Counted from the first letter of the stretch, positions 10,833 through 23,839 are shown. The stretch is DNA of 64,000 nt from Anomalospiza imberbis (GCF_031753505.1 NC_089720.1:7618173-7682172); one strand, 5' to 3'. The notes: generated by a model from the sequence alone, not told the origin. A program made the numbers and translations.

Positions 10833-12208
10833 ATTCACCATCCGTGCCCATGCCCTATGTTCTGAGAGGTAGAGCACTGTCCTTTCATGGTTTAGTCCTA
10901 GTGCAATGATGGGGTGGATAACATGAAGAGTGGCTTTACGTATAGTAAGCACAAAGGCAGTGGCCACATTAGTCACAGGATCATAGGTAAAATTTACCAT
11001 AATCCGCCAAGATTGAAATTTTCTTTTGGAATCATTCGCTTTGTCCCAAACAACTTTTCAGGTTTCAACCAGAAATTCACCTTCACCTCCTTCCCGTATG
11101 ATCAAAGCTGCTGTTGCCTGCATCCATAACTATGCTTGTATACAACTGAAAGCTAATGACACATTATCTTGAACCACACTAAGTGCATCTGTTATTAACT
11201 TGTGGTCTTGGTCCCTGGCCTTTTTCCATTTCGGTAACACTTTTGAAACCTGACACTGGCTAGTTCCTAATGCTAATAAAGATGACTGTGGGGTCCGCTT
11301 TAGTTTTGTTAAATCACTTGTTGCAGTGACCAGCTTGTTCAATAATATTTCTGAGTCAATTCCATTTAAAACTCCCAATCCTGTCCCTAATATCCCAGTT
11401 AAATCCCTTCTCATTCTGCCCCTGAAATGTACTTGTCTTTGTAACCACGTTGTCCAGCCCTCGAAGGCTGTCCTTAGGAAAGAGGAGCAGGCTGGTTGGA
11501 TTTCTGATATGTTAATTTGCATTAGCAATTCAACCCATTTGAGACACCACTCCGGATTAAACAAGAGTTGTTGTTGGCCCATATTCCTTACTACGTATGG
11601 GCCTACTTCATAGATTTAAGGTTCCAGTTTAGTTTGGGTTTGGGCTGCTTGAGTACTGGCATAAGTTGTATGAGGCTTTGCCATGGTAAGAGGTGCAGCA
11701 TCTATTTTAAATTTAAATGAGAGCCCTATAGTATCATGAGCCCAAAGACAAGTTACCTCTACAGGCTGTACCAATGTGAAATTATACCAACAGCCTGATT
11801 CACTTGGTTTATTGCAAACCTCCTGGTGCTCGTACGTAGGAAGAGCTGAAACACTAATTTGATTTTTTTCTTATGAGTGGTTCCACTGATCATCTGGCAT
11901 CCTACTGTGATTTCCTCTCCTATAGTCCCTTGAAGTGACCACAGTCCTTCTTCTCGCCACTCCTGCTTTTCATATACCTGGTTTTCGTGCATGACCCCAG
12001 TTGATAGGTTTAAATTTTTCCTATCAGAATATTCTCCCATGGATCCAGTGTACCGAATAAAGGCTTGGGACCAAGGCCATTCAGCATTGTTCTGGATAGG
12101 GGTACCCTCTAGTTCTAGGATTTCAATTGCAATTACACACAAAGCAATTCTCTTAATTAAATTCCTGTAAATAATATTGTTAACTATTCCCGGTCGCAGA
12201 ATACCCAT

Positions 12209-15200
12209 TTTGCTCGAGTAAGCTTTAGTTTCAGTTCGTTGTCTCCCAGTGTCACTCTCCAAGGGGCTTCTGTTTCTGGGGCTTTCTTCACTCGAGAATG
12301 GTGGATCCAGGTACCCTGCTCCTTGATCTTAATCTGATCTTAATTGCAGTGGAAGTAGTAAGAAGCACCTGGAATGGCCCTTCCCATTGTGGTTCTAAAG
12401 TATTTTCTGCAAGAGACTTAATATATGCATAATCTCCAGGCTGTATGTTATGTACTGGTCCATCTAGCCCCGTGCTCTGAATTCCAGCCACGTGTTTTTC
12501 AATTTCCCTGAGTTATTTACTTAAAGCCACCATGTATGTGGCCAGTGTCACCTCTCCAATGTGGGTAGACATTGACATTCCCTTTTGCACTCCATATGGC
12601 CTCCCATAAAGCATTTCAAAGGGACTCAACCTCTCTTTGGCTCTAGGTTTACTCCTAATCCGCAACAATGCCAGTGGAAGAGCTTGGGGCCAGGGTAAAT
12701 TTGCTTCCTGTCCCAGCCTTACAATTTGCTGCTTAATCGAATGTTTCATTTTCTCCACCTGGCCACTTGATTGGGGGTGGCATGGGGTACGAAGTTCCCA
12801 ATCTATGCCTAGGTGGCTGCTAATCTGCTGCACTATTTTAGAAATAAAATATGATCCTCTGTCTGAAGATATTGTGGCTGGAACTCCAAAGCGTGGTATT
12901 ATTTCTTGTAATAACACCTTGGTTACCTCCCAGGCTTTGGCAGTCCTTGTGGGAAAAGGCTTCTGGCCACCCTGAAAATGTATCTGTCAATACTAATAAA
13001 TAGCGATACCCCCCTTTTCTTGGGAGTTCTGTAAAGTCAATTTGCCACTGCTGCCCGGGTCCATGGCCCCTCCCAATTTGGCCAAGTTTTGGTTTGGGGA
13101 TATTCTTAGGGTTAGTCTTGAGGCAAAGGTCATGCTGCCAGGTCACCTGGATAATGGTGGCATATACATTCCTGGCAACAATTCTTTCAGTTAAATAGGT
13201 GTTCAGGGTATCAATTCCCCGGTGGGTTTTCTGGTGTTCCTCCCTCACCAATGACCACAACAAGTGAGAAGGAATAACTAGCCTCTTGTTTATAGTAGCC
13301 CATCCCTCTATGTCATATATGCCTTCCTGATCTTGGATTAACTTTCTGTCTTTCTTATTATATTTGGGCTTACCTTCAAGGGAAATTTGTCCATCTGGAA
13401 TTAGGGCTCCCTCAGTTGGAATCTCACCTTTTGCTGCTTCTTTTGCGTCTCTGTCTGCCAGCTCATTGCCTTCCTCCAATTCTGAGCTCAATTTCTGGTG
13501 TGCCTTAATGTGCATAATTGCTACCTTCTCAGGCAGCTGAACTGCTTCCAATAGTCAGATTATCTCTTGTGCATGTTAATGTTTTTCCCTTGTGAGGTCA
13601 GCAGTCCTCTCTCCAAATGGCTCCATGTGCATGCACAACCCCAAATGTATACCTTGAGTTTGTGTATATGTTTATTTTCCTCCCTTCTGCCATTTCTAAG
13701 GCACGAGTCAGGGCAATTATCTCGGCCTTCTGTGCAGAGGTCCCTATTGGCAGGGGTCCAGATTCTATTACCTCTCTGCAGGTAATGACTGCATACCCAG
13801 CATGTCGCTTTCCACTGACGACGTAGCTGCTCCCATTGGTAAACCAGGTCTCTGCAACGTCCAAAAGAGTGTCCTTTATATCTGGGCGGCTGGAGTAAGT
13901 AGCTTCAATAGTCTCCAGGCAGTCATGGTGTACTGCTTCTCCCTGGTTCCCGCTGAAAAAAGAAGCTGGATTGATAATATTAGTTACCACTATCTCGACA
14001 TCATCTTGTTCCTCCATGATGGTCTGGTATTTCAAAAACCTTTGTGGTAAAAGCCAGTGCCCACCCTTTACTTCCAGTACTGCAGACACTGTATGAGACA
14101 CTAGTACAGTAATTTTTTGTCCCAGGGTAAATTTGTGTGCTTCTTGAATATTTAGCACAACTGCTGATACATCTCTGAGACAACCTGGCCATCCTTTGAC
14201 TGTTGCATCTAGTTGCTTGGAAAAGTAAGCAACTGCCCTCCGATATGGACTCAAGTCTTGGGCAAGGGGATTCCCAAGGCAATTCCCTGTTTCTCATGGG
14301 AAAATAGAAAGAATGGTTTACTCACATCTGGAAGTCCCAAAGCCGGAGCTGACATGAGGGCATTCTTCAGCTGGTGAAAGGCCTATGTGGCCTCATTTGT
14401 CCACTGGAGATCTCTATCTCCATTAGCAATAAGAGTGTATAGGGGTTTTATGAGCAGCCCATAGTTATAAATCCATAACTGGCACCACCCTGTCATCCCT
14501 AGGAAGACTCGTAGCTCCTTTATTGTCTGAGGTTTAGGGATTTGGCATGTTGCTTCCTTGCAAGCTTGTCCTAAAATCCGTTGTCCAGCACTAACCTTGT
14601 ATCCCAGGTAGGTTACCGTCTGTTTCAGCACCTGTGCCTTTTTCTTTGGTATTCTGTATCTTTGGAGCCCTAGGAAATTCAAAAGGCTTACCGTCCAGGC
14701 CACACACGCTTCTCTCATCTGAGTGGCTATTAGAAGATCATCCATGTACTGCAATAGCCTTCCTTCTTCCTGTGGAGCTTCCCAGGACTCTAGATCTTTT
14801 GCAAGTTGTTCCCCAAACAGAGTGGGAGAGCTTTTAAAACCTTGGGGCAATATGGTCCATGTGAGCTGAGTTTTGCGCCCACTTTTAGGGCTTTCCCATT
14901 AGAATGCAAAGATTTTCTGGCTGGCTTCATGGATAGGGAGGCAAAAGAAGGCATCTTTCAGATCTAAAATGGTAAACCAGGTTAGCTCAGGTGTTAAGTG
15001 GGTTAGCAAAGTATATGGATTCACTACCACAGGATATAAATCCTCTGTTATCTTATTGACAGCTCTTAAATCCTGTACTATTCTATATGAGCCATCAGGC
15101 TTCTGAACTGGTAAAATGGGAGTATTGAAATCACACTGGCATACCTTTAGCAATCCTTACTGCAAAAAGTTCTCATTTAGCAGGCTGATCCCTTCCCTGT

Positions 15201-15762
15201 CTACTTTTTTCGGGGGGTACAGTTTGATCCTAACTGGTGGTTTATCTTTATTAAGTTTGATCACTATGGAAGGGGCATTTTTCACCCTCCCTGGTACATT
15301 GGAGGCCCATACTCCAGGAGACACTTGACCCAGTATCTCTTCACTAATTTCTTCCTCAGGTTCTATACTTGTAAGTATTAAACTTAACACCTCTATGTAC
15401 TTCTGATCATTTACCTTCAGAGTAACCTCCCCATTCTGAAATGTGATGGTTGCTTGTAATTGTTCCAATAAATCTCTCTCTAAAAGCACCTTTGGCAAAT
15501 TGGGCAGGTAGAAAATCTTGTGGATACCCCACTGTTTCCCTAGTCTATATTTTAGAGGTTTGCAAAAATAAAATATGCCTTTTCAGATTGACTAGTTGCC
15601 CCCTGCACCACAACATAATCATTTCCCACAGGCACTAAAGCTTTATTTAAAGCTGAATATGTTGCTCCTGTGTCAACAAAAAATTTTAACTTTCTTCCTC
15701 TCTTCCCCCAGCCTCATTGTTATAACCAGTGTATCCGCTGGGGTGGAGTTCCTTGGTCCTCC
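12209..15762 (-). pseudogene. pol: Decayed pol of element A (PR-RT-RH-IN)
   Basis: Open pieces in order along the minus strand are protease (15157-15498, LLERDLLEQL), RT (14383-15153) with active site QYMDDLLIA, RNase H (13598-14254) and integrase (12288-13551). Integrase shows WQIDFTELP, TISSDRG and SGQVEK around the catalytic DDE positions and WEGPFQVLLTT at the C-terminus. It matches the intact pol of provirus Y throughout. About half a dozen frameshifts and stops break it. In the parent virus it would follow gag by stop suppression: after the gag stop at 15763 the frame continues into the protease sequence. Confidence 0.75.
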
Positions 15763-17314
15763 TCAGTCATCCTGCACATGAGTGGCCACCACCCCTTTCT
15801 TCCGATGGTCGCCTCGTCTCCGCTCTGGGCATTGGTTTTTCCAGTGACTGGTCCTCCTGCAAATTGCACACTGGTCTCTGCCCAACTGAGGTGAACCTTG
15901 TCTGGGTGGTCCCTGCTTGCATTTCTCTTGCTTCTCCTCCTGTACCACTGCCACTAGCTTTTTCATTCCCTGTTTGTATCCCTCCTCCCGGTTACTAAAT
16001 ACTCTCCATGCCTCTTCTAACAAGGCCTCAAGATTTCTTCCTTCTGGCTCTCGTATTTTCTGAAGTTTATGCCTGATATCTCCAGTAGATTGTCCCAAAA
16101 ATGAATTAACTAGCTGATTCATTCCTATCTCAGACCCCGGGTCTAATGATGTATGACAACGCATAGCATCCCTCAGATGCTCTAGGAACTTGGACGGAGT
16201 CTCAGAAGACCCTTGCCTAATAGAATATATGGCAGACCAATTTTTGGTCTTCAGGATAGCTCTCTCCACTCCCATTGCTATCCAGTCTTGATAATCTGCT
16301 TATTTCCTTAATTCTGCCAATATATTTGGATCCCATTTTGGGTCTTGGAGAGGGAAAAATTCTCTTACATCCAATCGCTGGCTTTTACAGTGATCCTCTG
16401 CCAAAGTCCCTGCTGTTTTCAAGATCAGCTTCTTTTCTGTTTCAGTGAAAGCATCCAGTAATAACTGGATGTCTCTCCAATCTGGGTTGTGTTGTTTGAT
16501 AACATATCAAAAACGTTTGGCAGTAAGTGTCAGGTCACTGGGATAATTTTTGGCAATCCTTTCCCATGCCTCTAGATCAAGGGGGGAGAATGGTACTTTA
16601 ATCATTAGTCTCCCTCCTTATGGTCCCACTGCCTCTCGCAGAGGGGCCTGTAATACTGCTTGCCTCCTGGTTCTGGACGAAACTGGACTACCAGGAGGGG
16701 AGTGGGTTTGAGCATATGTGCCTTCTGAGCCTGCGTCCTCCTCTTTTTTAGGAAAGTCCACCTCATCCTCATCCTCATCCTCATCCTCATCCTCATCCTC
16801 CTCCTCCTCATCCTCCTGTCTCCTAGGAGGAACTTTCAGCAAATCTATTGTTTCTTGTTCTTGAGCTGCAGCATGATAGACCTTATCTGATTTGGTACAT
16901 CGCTGTCCTATGCTGCATGCTGAGTAACATCACTTAATTTACCCTCTCTTTGCTTTGTTTTCTTTTTCAAGAGCAAACACCAGTGTGTCTGAGGGAGCTC
17001 TGAGCCCACAGTCCTTCTGCCAGTTCCGGATGATTTCGTAAGGTGAAAAACATGTCAGCATAAGAGATGTCATCCCACTTCCCTTCCCATCTTAAAAACA
17101 GCATGAACTGCAACAAGGTGTTATAATCTAAAGTTCTGTCAGGTGGCCACTTTGCCCCATCTTCCAGCCTGTATAATGGCCACTACTGCATGCAGTATTG
17201 GATTAAATCTCTCTTGTTCTCAGATCCACCCCTACTGGCAACTTCTTTCCAGTGGGTTAAGATACACCCCAAAGGGCTAGCTCGGAGAACTTCTTTGCTC
17301 TGGTTAGTTCCCAT
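15763..17314 (-). pseudogene. gag: Decayed gag of element A
   Basis: The start is the MGTNQSKE codon series at 17314, which keeps the Gly-2 needed for myristoylation. The matrix part follows with the same GCIL and WPLYRL landmarks as provirus Y. The middle (about 16750-16840) has an acidic run of alternating Asp-Glu from a microsatellite. Capsid lies at about 16560-16000 with the major homology region near 16200. Nucleocapsid (about 15800-15860) carries one zinc knuckle (CAICRRTSHWKNQC). Stops at several points, including the CA start, disable it. Confidence 0.7.
16756..16812. repeat. (TCCTCA)n microsatellite in element A gag
   Basis: A run of TCCTCA hexamers about 9 units long, imperfect at its ends, encodes an Asp-Glu repeat on the minus strand. 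The equivalent position of provirus Y gag lacks it, so it expanded after the copies separated. Confidence 0.85.
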
Positions 17315-17457
17315 TATCTCCTTCTCCTTGTCCTATCTCACTTCCACCTAAACCTCTCTTCACAAAGCCTCACAGTCCTTTCCCAATCCTCCTGCCACAC
17401 ACAAACCCAGGTTGTGGGTACCAGATGTGACTTTCCACACACAAGCTTTAAAATCTG
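17315..17457 (-). other. Truncated 5' leader of element A
   Basis: This is untranslated sequence upstream of gag. It resembles the leader of element B at 23431-23560 (shared CTCACAGTC and CACACA-AAGCTTTAA blocks). It ends abruptly at about 17450, where LTR sequence of element C begins. No primer-binding site or 5' LTR of A remains. Confidence 0.5.
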
Positions 17458-18420
17458 TTATACTTGAGAGGTACAGACTTCCTGATATGCTTGATACCGA
17501 AGATTTCCCTCTAATGTGCCGCCGTGCCTGCCCTGAAGCTCCCTGGCTTCGCCTGCCCGGCCGAGGCACGGTCAGCAGCAGGGGACACTCCCCTGTTTCT
17601 TGATGACATTCGGGGAGCGGCTAAGACAGAGCGCTTCGCTGTCTGTCTTGGAAGGAGGAGACGTGGCCTCCGAGGAGGTAATGAGGGAGTCGACTCAAGG
17701 CTGGGGAAAAAGTCTCAAGTTTAATGCAAGCTCCGAGGAGTTGCGAATGCCATTGTCCTGACAGCTGAAAGCACTCTCGGCTCTCGCAATCGTCTTAAAT
17801 ACTGAGGCGGTAACCAGGGGGAAGGGACGCCCACCACCCAATGGAGGGATTCGTGGGAGTGGAAGGCGGAGGGACAGACAGACACACAAATCAATGGGGG
17901 AAGTTCAAAGGAGGGACCCCTGGCCCTCGTCCACTCACTCAACGCCCAAGGTGGAAGATTCTGGGAGAGTGGAATGAGGAGCTGAGTGATGGACAGGGTA
18001 CCAGGGAGGGGACAGGGGAATGACTGAGCATTTTCAGGGAGATTGGCATTGAGGGAAAGGCGGGAAAGCTCGGGGTGGAACCACTGGGAGAAAATGGGGG
18101 GTGAAGGGGCAAACCATTACAGAACTGTTACAGAGGTATAAAAACACAATACAACACTAATGTATAACCCTCCCATTTAATTTTTAATTCTTACAGAATT
18201 TAGGGGTTTTCCCCATTGTTTCTTTCCTCTTACAATGTCTAATTTCATTTATCAGCAAACCTAAAGTTTATTTGTAAAAGCAAATATTTTTTCCATTCAT
18301 CAATCAGTGGAATCCTTCCCATTGTTTCTTTTATCTCTCAATGCTAGTTTTATCTACCAGCAGACCCACAGCTTGTTTGTAAAGAGAAATCTACTATTCC
18401 TCTCAATCACTCCTCTTTTA
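17458..18420 (-). repeat. 3' LTR region of provirus C, truncated and split
   Basis: Bases 17466-17516 match 45728-45772 in the 5' LTR of C (AGGTACAGACTTCC...CCCTCTAATG), and the match resumes at 18157 (CTAATGTATAACCCTCC). The U3 side extends to the env stop near 18425. The U5 end is missing because the sequence switches to element A at about 17450. A 640-bp solo LTR interrupts it. Confidence 0.6.
17517..18156 (-). mobile_element. Solo LTR in the 3' LTR of C
   Basis: This is a 640-bp insert from TGCCGCCGTG to ATACAACA. It has a perfect 6-bp duplication CTAATG (17511-17516 and 18157-18162). The uninterrupted target is visible at 45765-45780. An ATTAAA on the minus strand near 17722 could serve as poly(A) signal. 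The insert is G+C-rich relative to its host sequence. Confidence 0.85.
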
Positions 18421-18425
18421 TTTTT

Positions 18426-18890
18426 TTAATAATTTTCTTTACAAACTTTAGTTATTGACTTAATTTCCTGTTCCTGGGTCTTTTTTGATTTTGCAATTAT
18501 TTTCAGTGACATCAATTTCTGTCCTTTTGTCGCTATCTCTGGATCAGTAGGTATGGCTATTGCCTGCATCCCTTGGATCACATGTTGAATAAGTTGTACT
18601 AAGCAAGGGATCATGCATGGTAAAAAGATTAGAGTTGCTATAGCACATAAGAGGAAAAAAAGCATTTGTTTAACCCATAGTCCACCAGGTAACCACAAAA
18701 ACATGTCCCATTCTCATTCCCATCCTTTCCACGTTTGGACTGGTACATGAGCTAACTTTCTTATTACTTTTGTTATTTGTTTCACCACCTTTCCATTGTC
18801 ATCTATTTGCAAACAGCAGTTTGAGTAATTTAATTTGCCACACACTCCCCCTTCTTCTGCTAACGAATAGTCTAATACCATTGAATTGCA
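18426..18890 (-). pseudogene. env: Env TM end of provirus C
   Basis: The two frames 18714-18890 and 18426-18704 encode a gammaretrovirus-type TM subunit. The pre-anchor segment has LDYSLAEEGG followed by a C-x7-CC motif (CGKLNYSNCC). A hydrophobic anchor (LFFLLCAIATLIFLPCMIP) precedes a cytoplasmic tail of about 55 residues. The frames are broken between them near 18705. Sequence upstream of the segment is cut by the LTR of element B at 18892, and no SU sequence of C was found on the far side of B, so most of env is lost. Confidence 0.7.
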
Positions 18891-18891
18891 G

Positions 18892-19376
18892 TGAAAAATC
18901 AAGACCCCACAATTCCTATAAAGACTTGTAGGGATGGTATGTTTATTCAGCGCTGGATGCATGTGATGGATCTTTTCCCTTCAAAGGACATGTGTGCCCC
19001 TGAAAACTCCCGATCCTTTTTTATTATTCTAGCTAATTTACATATTCATAGAATTTCACAATAGGTTCATGCATATTCATTCTTCTGATTTTGCGTTACA
19101 GTTACAGCTAGTTACACATATACTCAGTTTTTATCAGAAAGTACAGACAACTCCTGGGTCACTCTGCACTGTCTGTTTCAAGGTTGGAGGAGTCTTTCTT
19201 ATCTCTTATCTCTTTAGCTTGGAAATTTGCATTCTTTCTCCTTTGCTGGGGCAGTTTTGCTAGTGCTGCAGTTACCAGACTAAACAGCATATTTTACTTA
19301 TGTTTGCAAGGTCAAAGAGGCACATTTCACCTAAATGCAAATGGATTTCTACCCTGTTAAATTTTTACTCTGTCTC
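18892..19376 (-). repeat. 3' LTR of element B
   Basis: This LTR of about 485 bp is homologous to the LTRs of provirus Y and element A. The anchors are GGTATGTTTATTCAGCGCTGGATGCATGTG near 18930 and the right end TGTCTCA followed by a purine tract. AATAAA lies on the minus strand within GTTTATTC. It lies directly against the env TM of C, so B inserted into C. Confidence 0.65.
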
Positions 19377-20288
19377 ATTCCCCCCTTTCTCTGATGGTAA
19401 GTAAATTCTTTTACTTAATGCAAATCTTTACATTAATAAGTGTCCCTTAATGCTTTACTATGTATATTGGACCTACTAGGCACAATTACAATACCACAAG
19501 GAGTCCTCAAGCATACACAGTCTTTACTAGCATATACAAGCACAGTTTTCTGATCAGTGACTGGATGAATCTCAAAGTGGCAGATTCTTTGTTCAGTGTG
19601 AAGACACACATCTTGACACCGATAGTATTAATACTACACATTAATAGTATTGCTTTATCCTAGTTGTTCCCTAGTAGCACAAGATTCTAAGTTTACTGTT
19701 TGCCACTTTTCGTTCACCTTTTGTGCCCATAGCTTATGTTCTGAGGGGTAGAGCACCATTTTTCATGATTTAAACAGTGGCATTGCATACAGTAAGTACA
19801 AAGGCAGTGGCCACATTAGAAACAGGATCATAGGTCACAGATGCTTCTGAGATTTCTTTATATAATCAGCAAATTTACCATGGTCCATCAGGATTGGAAC
19901 TTTCTCTCAGGATCAATCGCATTATCCCAGACAATCCTTCAAATTTCAGTTGGAAAATTACTTTCACCTCTTCCTGTATGATCAAAGCTGCTGTTGCCTG
20001 CATCCTAAAGTGTGCTTGTATAAAACTGAAAGCTAAAGACACGTTATTTTGAACCATACTAAGCACTTCTACTATTAACTTGTGGTCTTGGACCCCGGCC
20101 TTTTAGGGATAATTCTAGGGGTTGTTTTAAGTTTGCCAGTCCACCTGCTGCAGTGACCAGCTCTCTCATAGATCTAGTGTACTGATTAGAATCTGGGACT
20201 AAGGCTATTCAGCATCAATTACAATCATACACAAAACAATTCTACAAATAAAATTACAAACTACCCCCCCTCCCCCGCAATACACTCA
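19377..20288 (-). pseudogene. env: Env remnant of element B
   Basis: Scattered fragments match the Env of provirus Y: the Cys-rich segment at 19560-19700, the middle part at 19875-20066, and the N-terminus next to the start codon at 20286-20288. Large internal deletions remove the fusion-peptide-like region and most of SU. No open frame exceeds about 63 codons. Confidence 0.6.
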
Positions 20289-22995
20289 TTTTGCCCGAAT
20301 AAGTTTTAGTCTCAGTTCATTGTCTCTTGGTGTCAATTTAAAAGTGGCTTCTGGGGCCTGTTTCATTCAAGCGTGGTGGATCCAGGCATTCTGCTTCTTA
20401 ACCTTGATTGCGGTGTAGGTGGTGAGAAGCATCTGGAATGGTCCTTTTTACTGTGGTCCCAAAGTCTTTTCTGTAAGAGACTTAACGTATACTTCACTTA
20501 GCTCCCTGCTCCGAGTTCCAGCCACATGTCTTTTCATTTTCCTTGACCTGTCTACTTAAAGCCACCATATAGGTCTCCTGCACTATTCTGGAAACAAAAT
20601 GTGATCCTTTGTCTGGGAATATTGTGACTGGAACTCGAAAAGCAGTATTATTTACTCTGGTCACCTTGATAGTTCTGGTGGGGAATGCTTCTGGCCACTC
20701 TGAAAATGTATTTGCCAATACTCATAAATACTGACACCCCCCTTTCCTTGGGGGTTTTGAAAAGCCAATTTACCACTGCTGTCCAGATCCATGGCCCCTC
20801 CCAATCTGACCAAGTTTTGTCTGGGTGTATTCTTGGGGTTAGTCTGGAGGCAAGGATCACACTGTCAGTTCACCTGAGCGATTGTGGCATATCAATTCCT
20901 GGTAATGATCCTTTAAATCAGATATGTGTAAAAAGCCTGTGAAAACTACTACTTAAAAGTCAACACTTCATTTCAATGCACTCTGTAACACTGGCAGCCG
21001 TGGTCATTCTGGGAAAGGAGCCACACTTTACAAAAGCTTTTAAGTAGTTAGGCCTTAGTGTGTTTTCTGGTGCTCCTCCCTTACTAGTGACCACACAAAT
21101 GGGGAGGGATTACCAGCTCCCCTTCAATGGTAGCCCACCCCTCTTGGTTATATGTCCCTTTTGATTAGTATTATTAATATATTCTGGCTTACCTTTAAGG
21201 GAAATCTGTCCATAATTACCTCACCTTTTGCTGCTTTCTTTGCCTTTCTATCCACCAGCTCATTTATTTTTTCCCAATTCTGATCTCACTCTCTGGTGTG
21301 CTTTAATATGCATACTTCCAGCAGCTGGATTATCTCTTGTGCATGTTTGATGTTCTTTCTTTATGAGGTCAGCAGTCCCCTCTCTTTTTACAGCTTCATG
21401 TGCGTGCACAACTCCGAATGCCTATCTAGAGTCTGTATAAATGTTTATTCTCCTTCCTTTTGCCATTTCCAAGGCACAGGGCAGTGCAATAATCTTGGCC
21501 TTCTGTGCAGAGGTGCCTGTTGGTAAGGGTGCAGATTCTATTACCTCTCTGGTAGGCACTGCATATCCAGCATGTCGCTTTCCACTGGCAATGTAGCTAC
21601 TCCTGTCAGTGAACCAGGTCTCTGCATCATCCAAAGGAGTGTCCCTTAAGTCTGGATGGCTGGAGTAAGTAGCTTCAGTAGTCTCCAGGCAATCGTGGTG
21701 TACTGCTTCTGTTTGATTTCCACTGAGAAAAGAAGCTGGACTGACAATGTTAGTTACTACTCTCTCTATATCATCTTGTACCATGATGGCCTGGCACTTC
21801 AGGAACCTTTGTGGTGAGAGCCAGTGGCCGCCCTTTACTTCCAGTACTGCGGACAATGTGTGGGACATTAGTACAGTCAATTTCTGTCCCAGGGTAAATT
21901 TGCATATTTCTTGTCTATTCAGCACGACTGCTGCTACAGCTCTGAGGCAACCTGGCCATCCTTTGGCATTGCATCTAGTTGCTTGGAAAAGTAAGCAACT
22001 GCCCTCCGGTATGAATTCAAGGTCCTGAGCCACATGGGAGAATAGAAAGAATAGTTTACTTACATCTGGAAGTCCCAAAGATGGAGCTGACATGAGGCAC
22101 TCTTTAGCTGGTGAAAGGCCCGTGTGGCTTCCTTTGTCCACTGGAGATCTCTATCTGGCAAACAGTCTGTAATTATAAACCCACAGCTGGCACCACCCTG
22201 CCATACCTATGTCTTCTTCTTTAATACTCTGTATCCTTGGAGTTCTAGGAAATTTGAAAGGCTTCTTCCTTCTTCCTGTGGAGTTTCCCAGAACTCTGGT
22301 TCTTTGCAAGTTGTTCTCCAAACAGAGTGGGCAATTTTGAAGCCTTGAGGCACATGGACCATGTGAGCTAGGTTTTGTGCCCGCTTTTAGGTCTTTTCTA
22401 TTCAAATGCAAAAATTTTCTGGCTGGCTTCGTGGATAGGGAGGCAAAAGAAGGCATCTTTCAGATCTAAAACAGTAAACCAGGTTCGTTCAGCTGTTAAA
22501 CAAGTTAGTAAGGTATATGGATTTGCTACCACAGGATATAAATCCTTTGTTATCTAACTGACAGCCTTCAATCCTGTACTATCAATTATTGGGTTGATTT
22601 CTTCCCAATCTTTTTCAGGGGGCACTGCTTAATTCTCACTGGTTGTGTCCCTTCTTTAAGTTTGATTACTGTAGGGGGGGCGTTCTTTGCCCTCCCTGGT
22701 ACATCAGAGGCCCATACCCCTGAAAATACTTGTCCTAATATCTCTTCACTAATTTCCTCCTTGTTTTCAATTGCTGTTAATGTTAAACTTAATACCTCTA
22801 TGTACCTTTGATCATTTACCTCCAGAGTAACCTCTTCATTCTAGAATGTTTAACGAGTTGGGTATATACAAAAACTTGTAAATACCCTATTGTTACTTTA
22901 AAGGTTTGCAAAAGTATGCCTTCTCAGACTGGCCAGTTATTCCCACTAAAGCTTTATTTAAAACTGAATATATGGCCCTTGTATCAACCAAAATT
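20289..22995 (-). pseudogene. pol: Pol remnant of element B
   Basis: The best frame, 21422-22141 (239 codons), covers RNase H, including WFTDRSSYIASGKRHAGYAV and NIYTDSR. Integrase fragments lie at 20370-21250 and RT fragments at 22150-22560. The RT active-site region is deleted between 22200 and 22300. Protease traces lie at 22700-22990. The gene matches provirus Y pol and is heavily damaged. Confidence 0.65.
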
Positions 22996-23560
22996 CCACC
23001 CTTTCCTTTCTCCTGGTCCCACTGCCTCTCGCAGAGGGGTCTGTTACTTCATAGTTCTGGATGAGATTGAACTGCCAGGAGGGAGATGGGTTCGAGTGGG
23101 TATACCTTTGGAGCCTGAGTCCTCTTCCCTTTTGGGGAGGTCCTCCTTATCCTCCCTTACCTTAGGAGGAGCCTTTTACAAATCATGTATGTTTTTGTGT
23201 TTCAGGATGATAAGCTTTGTCTGATTTCATACATTGCTGCCTTATACAGCATGCTGAACAACACGTTTAATTTGCCTTCTCTTTGCTCTGTTTTCTTTTT
23301 CAAGAGCTAACACCAGTGGGTCAGAGGGAACTCTGAACCCACAGTTACTCTGCCATTCTGGCTGATTCTTTAAGGTGAAAAACATATCAGCATACAAGAC
23401 CTCGCCTTATTTGCTCTGGTTAGTTCTCATTCCTTATACTATTTTGTTTCCACCCAAGTCTCACAGTCTTTTCTCAGTTTTTCTCACACACAGACCTCCA
23501 AGTGGCAGGTATCAGATGCGATCCTCCACACATAAGCTTTAAGATCTTATGTTCTGAATT
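22996..23560 (-). pseudogene. gag: Gag start and leader of element B
   Basis: Matrix-like sequence and a GTCCCACTGCCTCTCGCAGAGGGG block shared with element A gag are present, with the start codon near 23430. Capsid and nucleocapsid are missing: protease traces (about 22940-22990) adjoin the matrix-side sequence directly, a deletion of roughly 1 kb compared with A. Bases 23431-23560 resemble the A leader. No 5' LTR was found. Confidence 0.5.
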
Positions 23561-23680
23561 GGCTTGATCAGGAAGCTTCACTTTATACTTGGGGCATAGG
23601 ACAGCAATACCAGCCCCTTTCACAAACTCATATTTGCGAAGAGCCGATTATAAAATAGCATTTTTCACACCACCTGTGGT
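23545..23680 (-). other. Unidentified coding-like segment
   Basis: A minus-strand frame of about 38 codons with one stop reads as ordinary protein (RKYEFVKGAGIAVLCPKYK). I could not assign it to any retroviral domain or host gene. It lies between the B leader and the integrase end of C. Bases 23680-23839 beyond it hold nothing I recognise. Confidence 0.3.
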
Positions 23681-23839
23681 GAGAGAAGGCACAGAAACAG
23701 CTTAACATAAAGAAAACAATGACAGCGAGGACTGGCCCCCAGTGACTGGAGATCCGCGAGGAGGGATGCCCACACATACTATTTCAGCAGGCAGTCTGTG
23801 GGTAGGCACACAGGGCTTCCCCTGATGTCCACGCACTGG

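Larger units (their letters stand above)
8697..12208 (-). pseudogene. env: Decayed env of element A, split by two solo LTRs
   Basis: This is a broken copy of the envelope seen in provirus Y (32576-34712). Open pieces lie at 11759-12208, 11130-11582, 10779-11000, and 9840-10180. Shared landmarks are the N-terminal WPWSQAF, the Gly-rich LTGILGTGLGVLN with its heptad-like follow-on, ESCVTQEQLGFIC and a Cys-rich tail, then a TM anchor region at about 9500-9750. Solo LTRs at 10183-10832 and 8824-9482 interrupt it. Several frameshifts and stops are present besides. It shows that this Env type has been carried by the lineage for a long time. Confidence 0.7.

Noticed and set aside
16756..16812. Possible CRISPR-like or regulatory repeat
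   Set aside because: It is a plain TCCTCA microsatellite coding for Asp-Glu, with no spacers.
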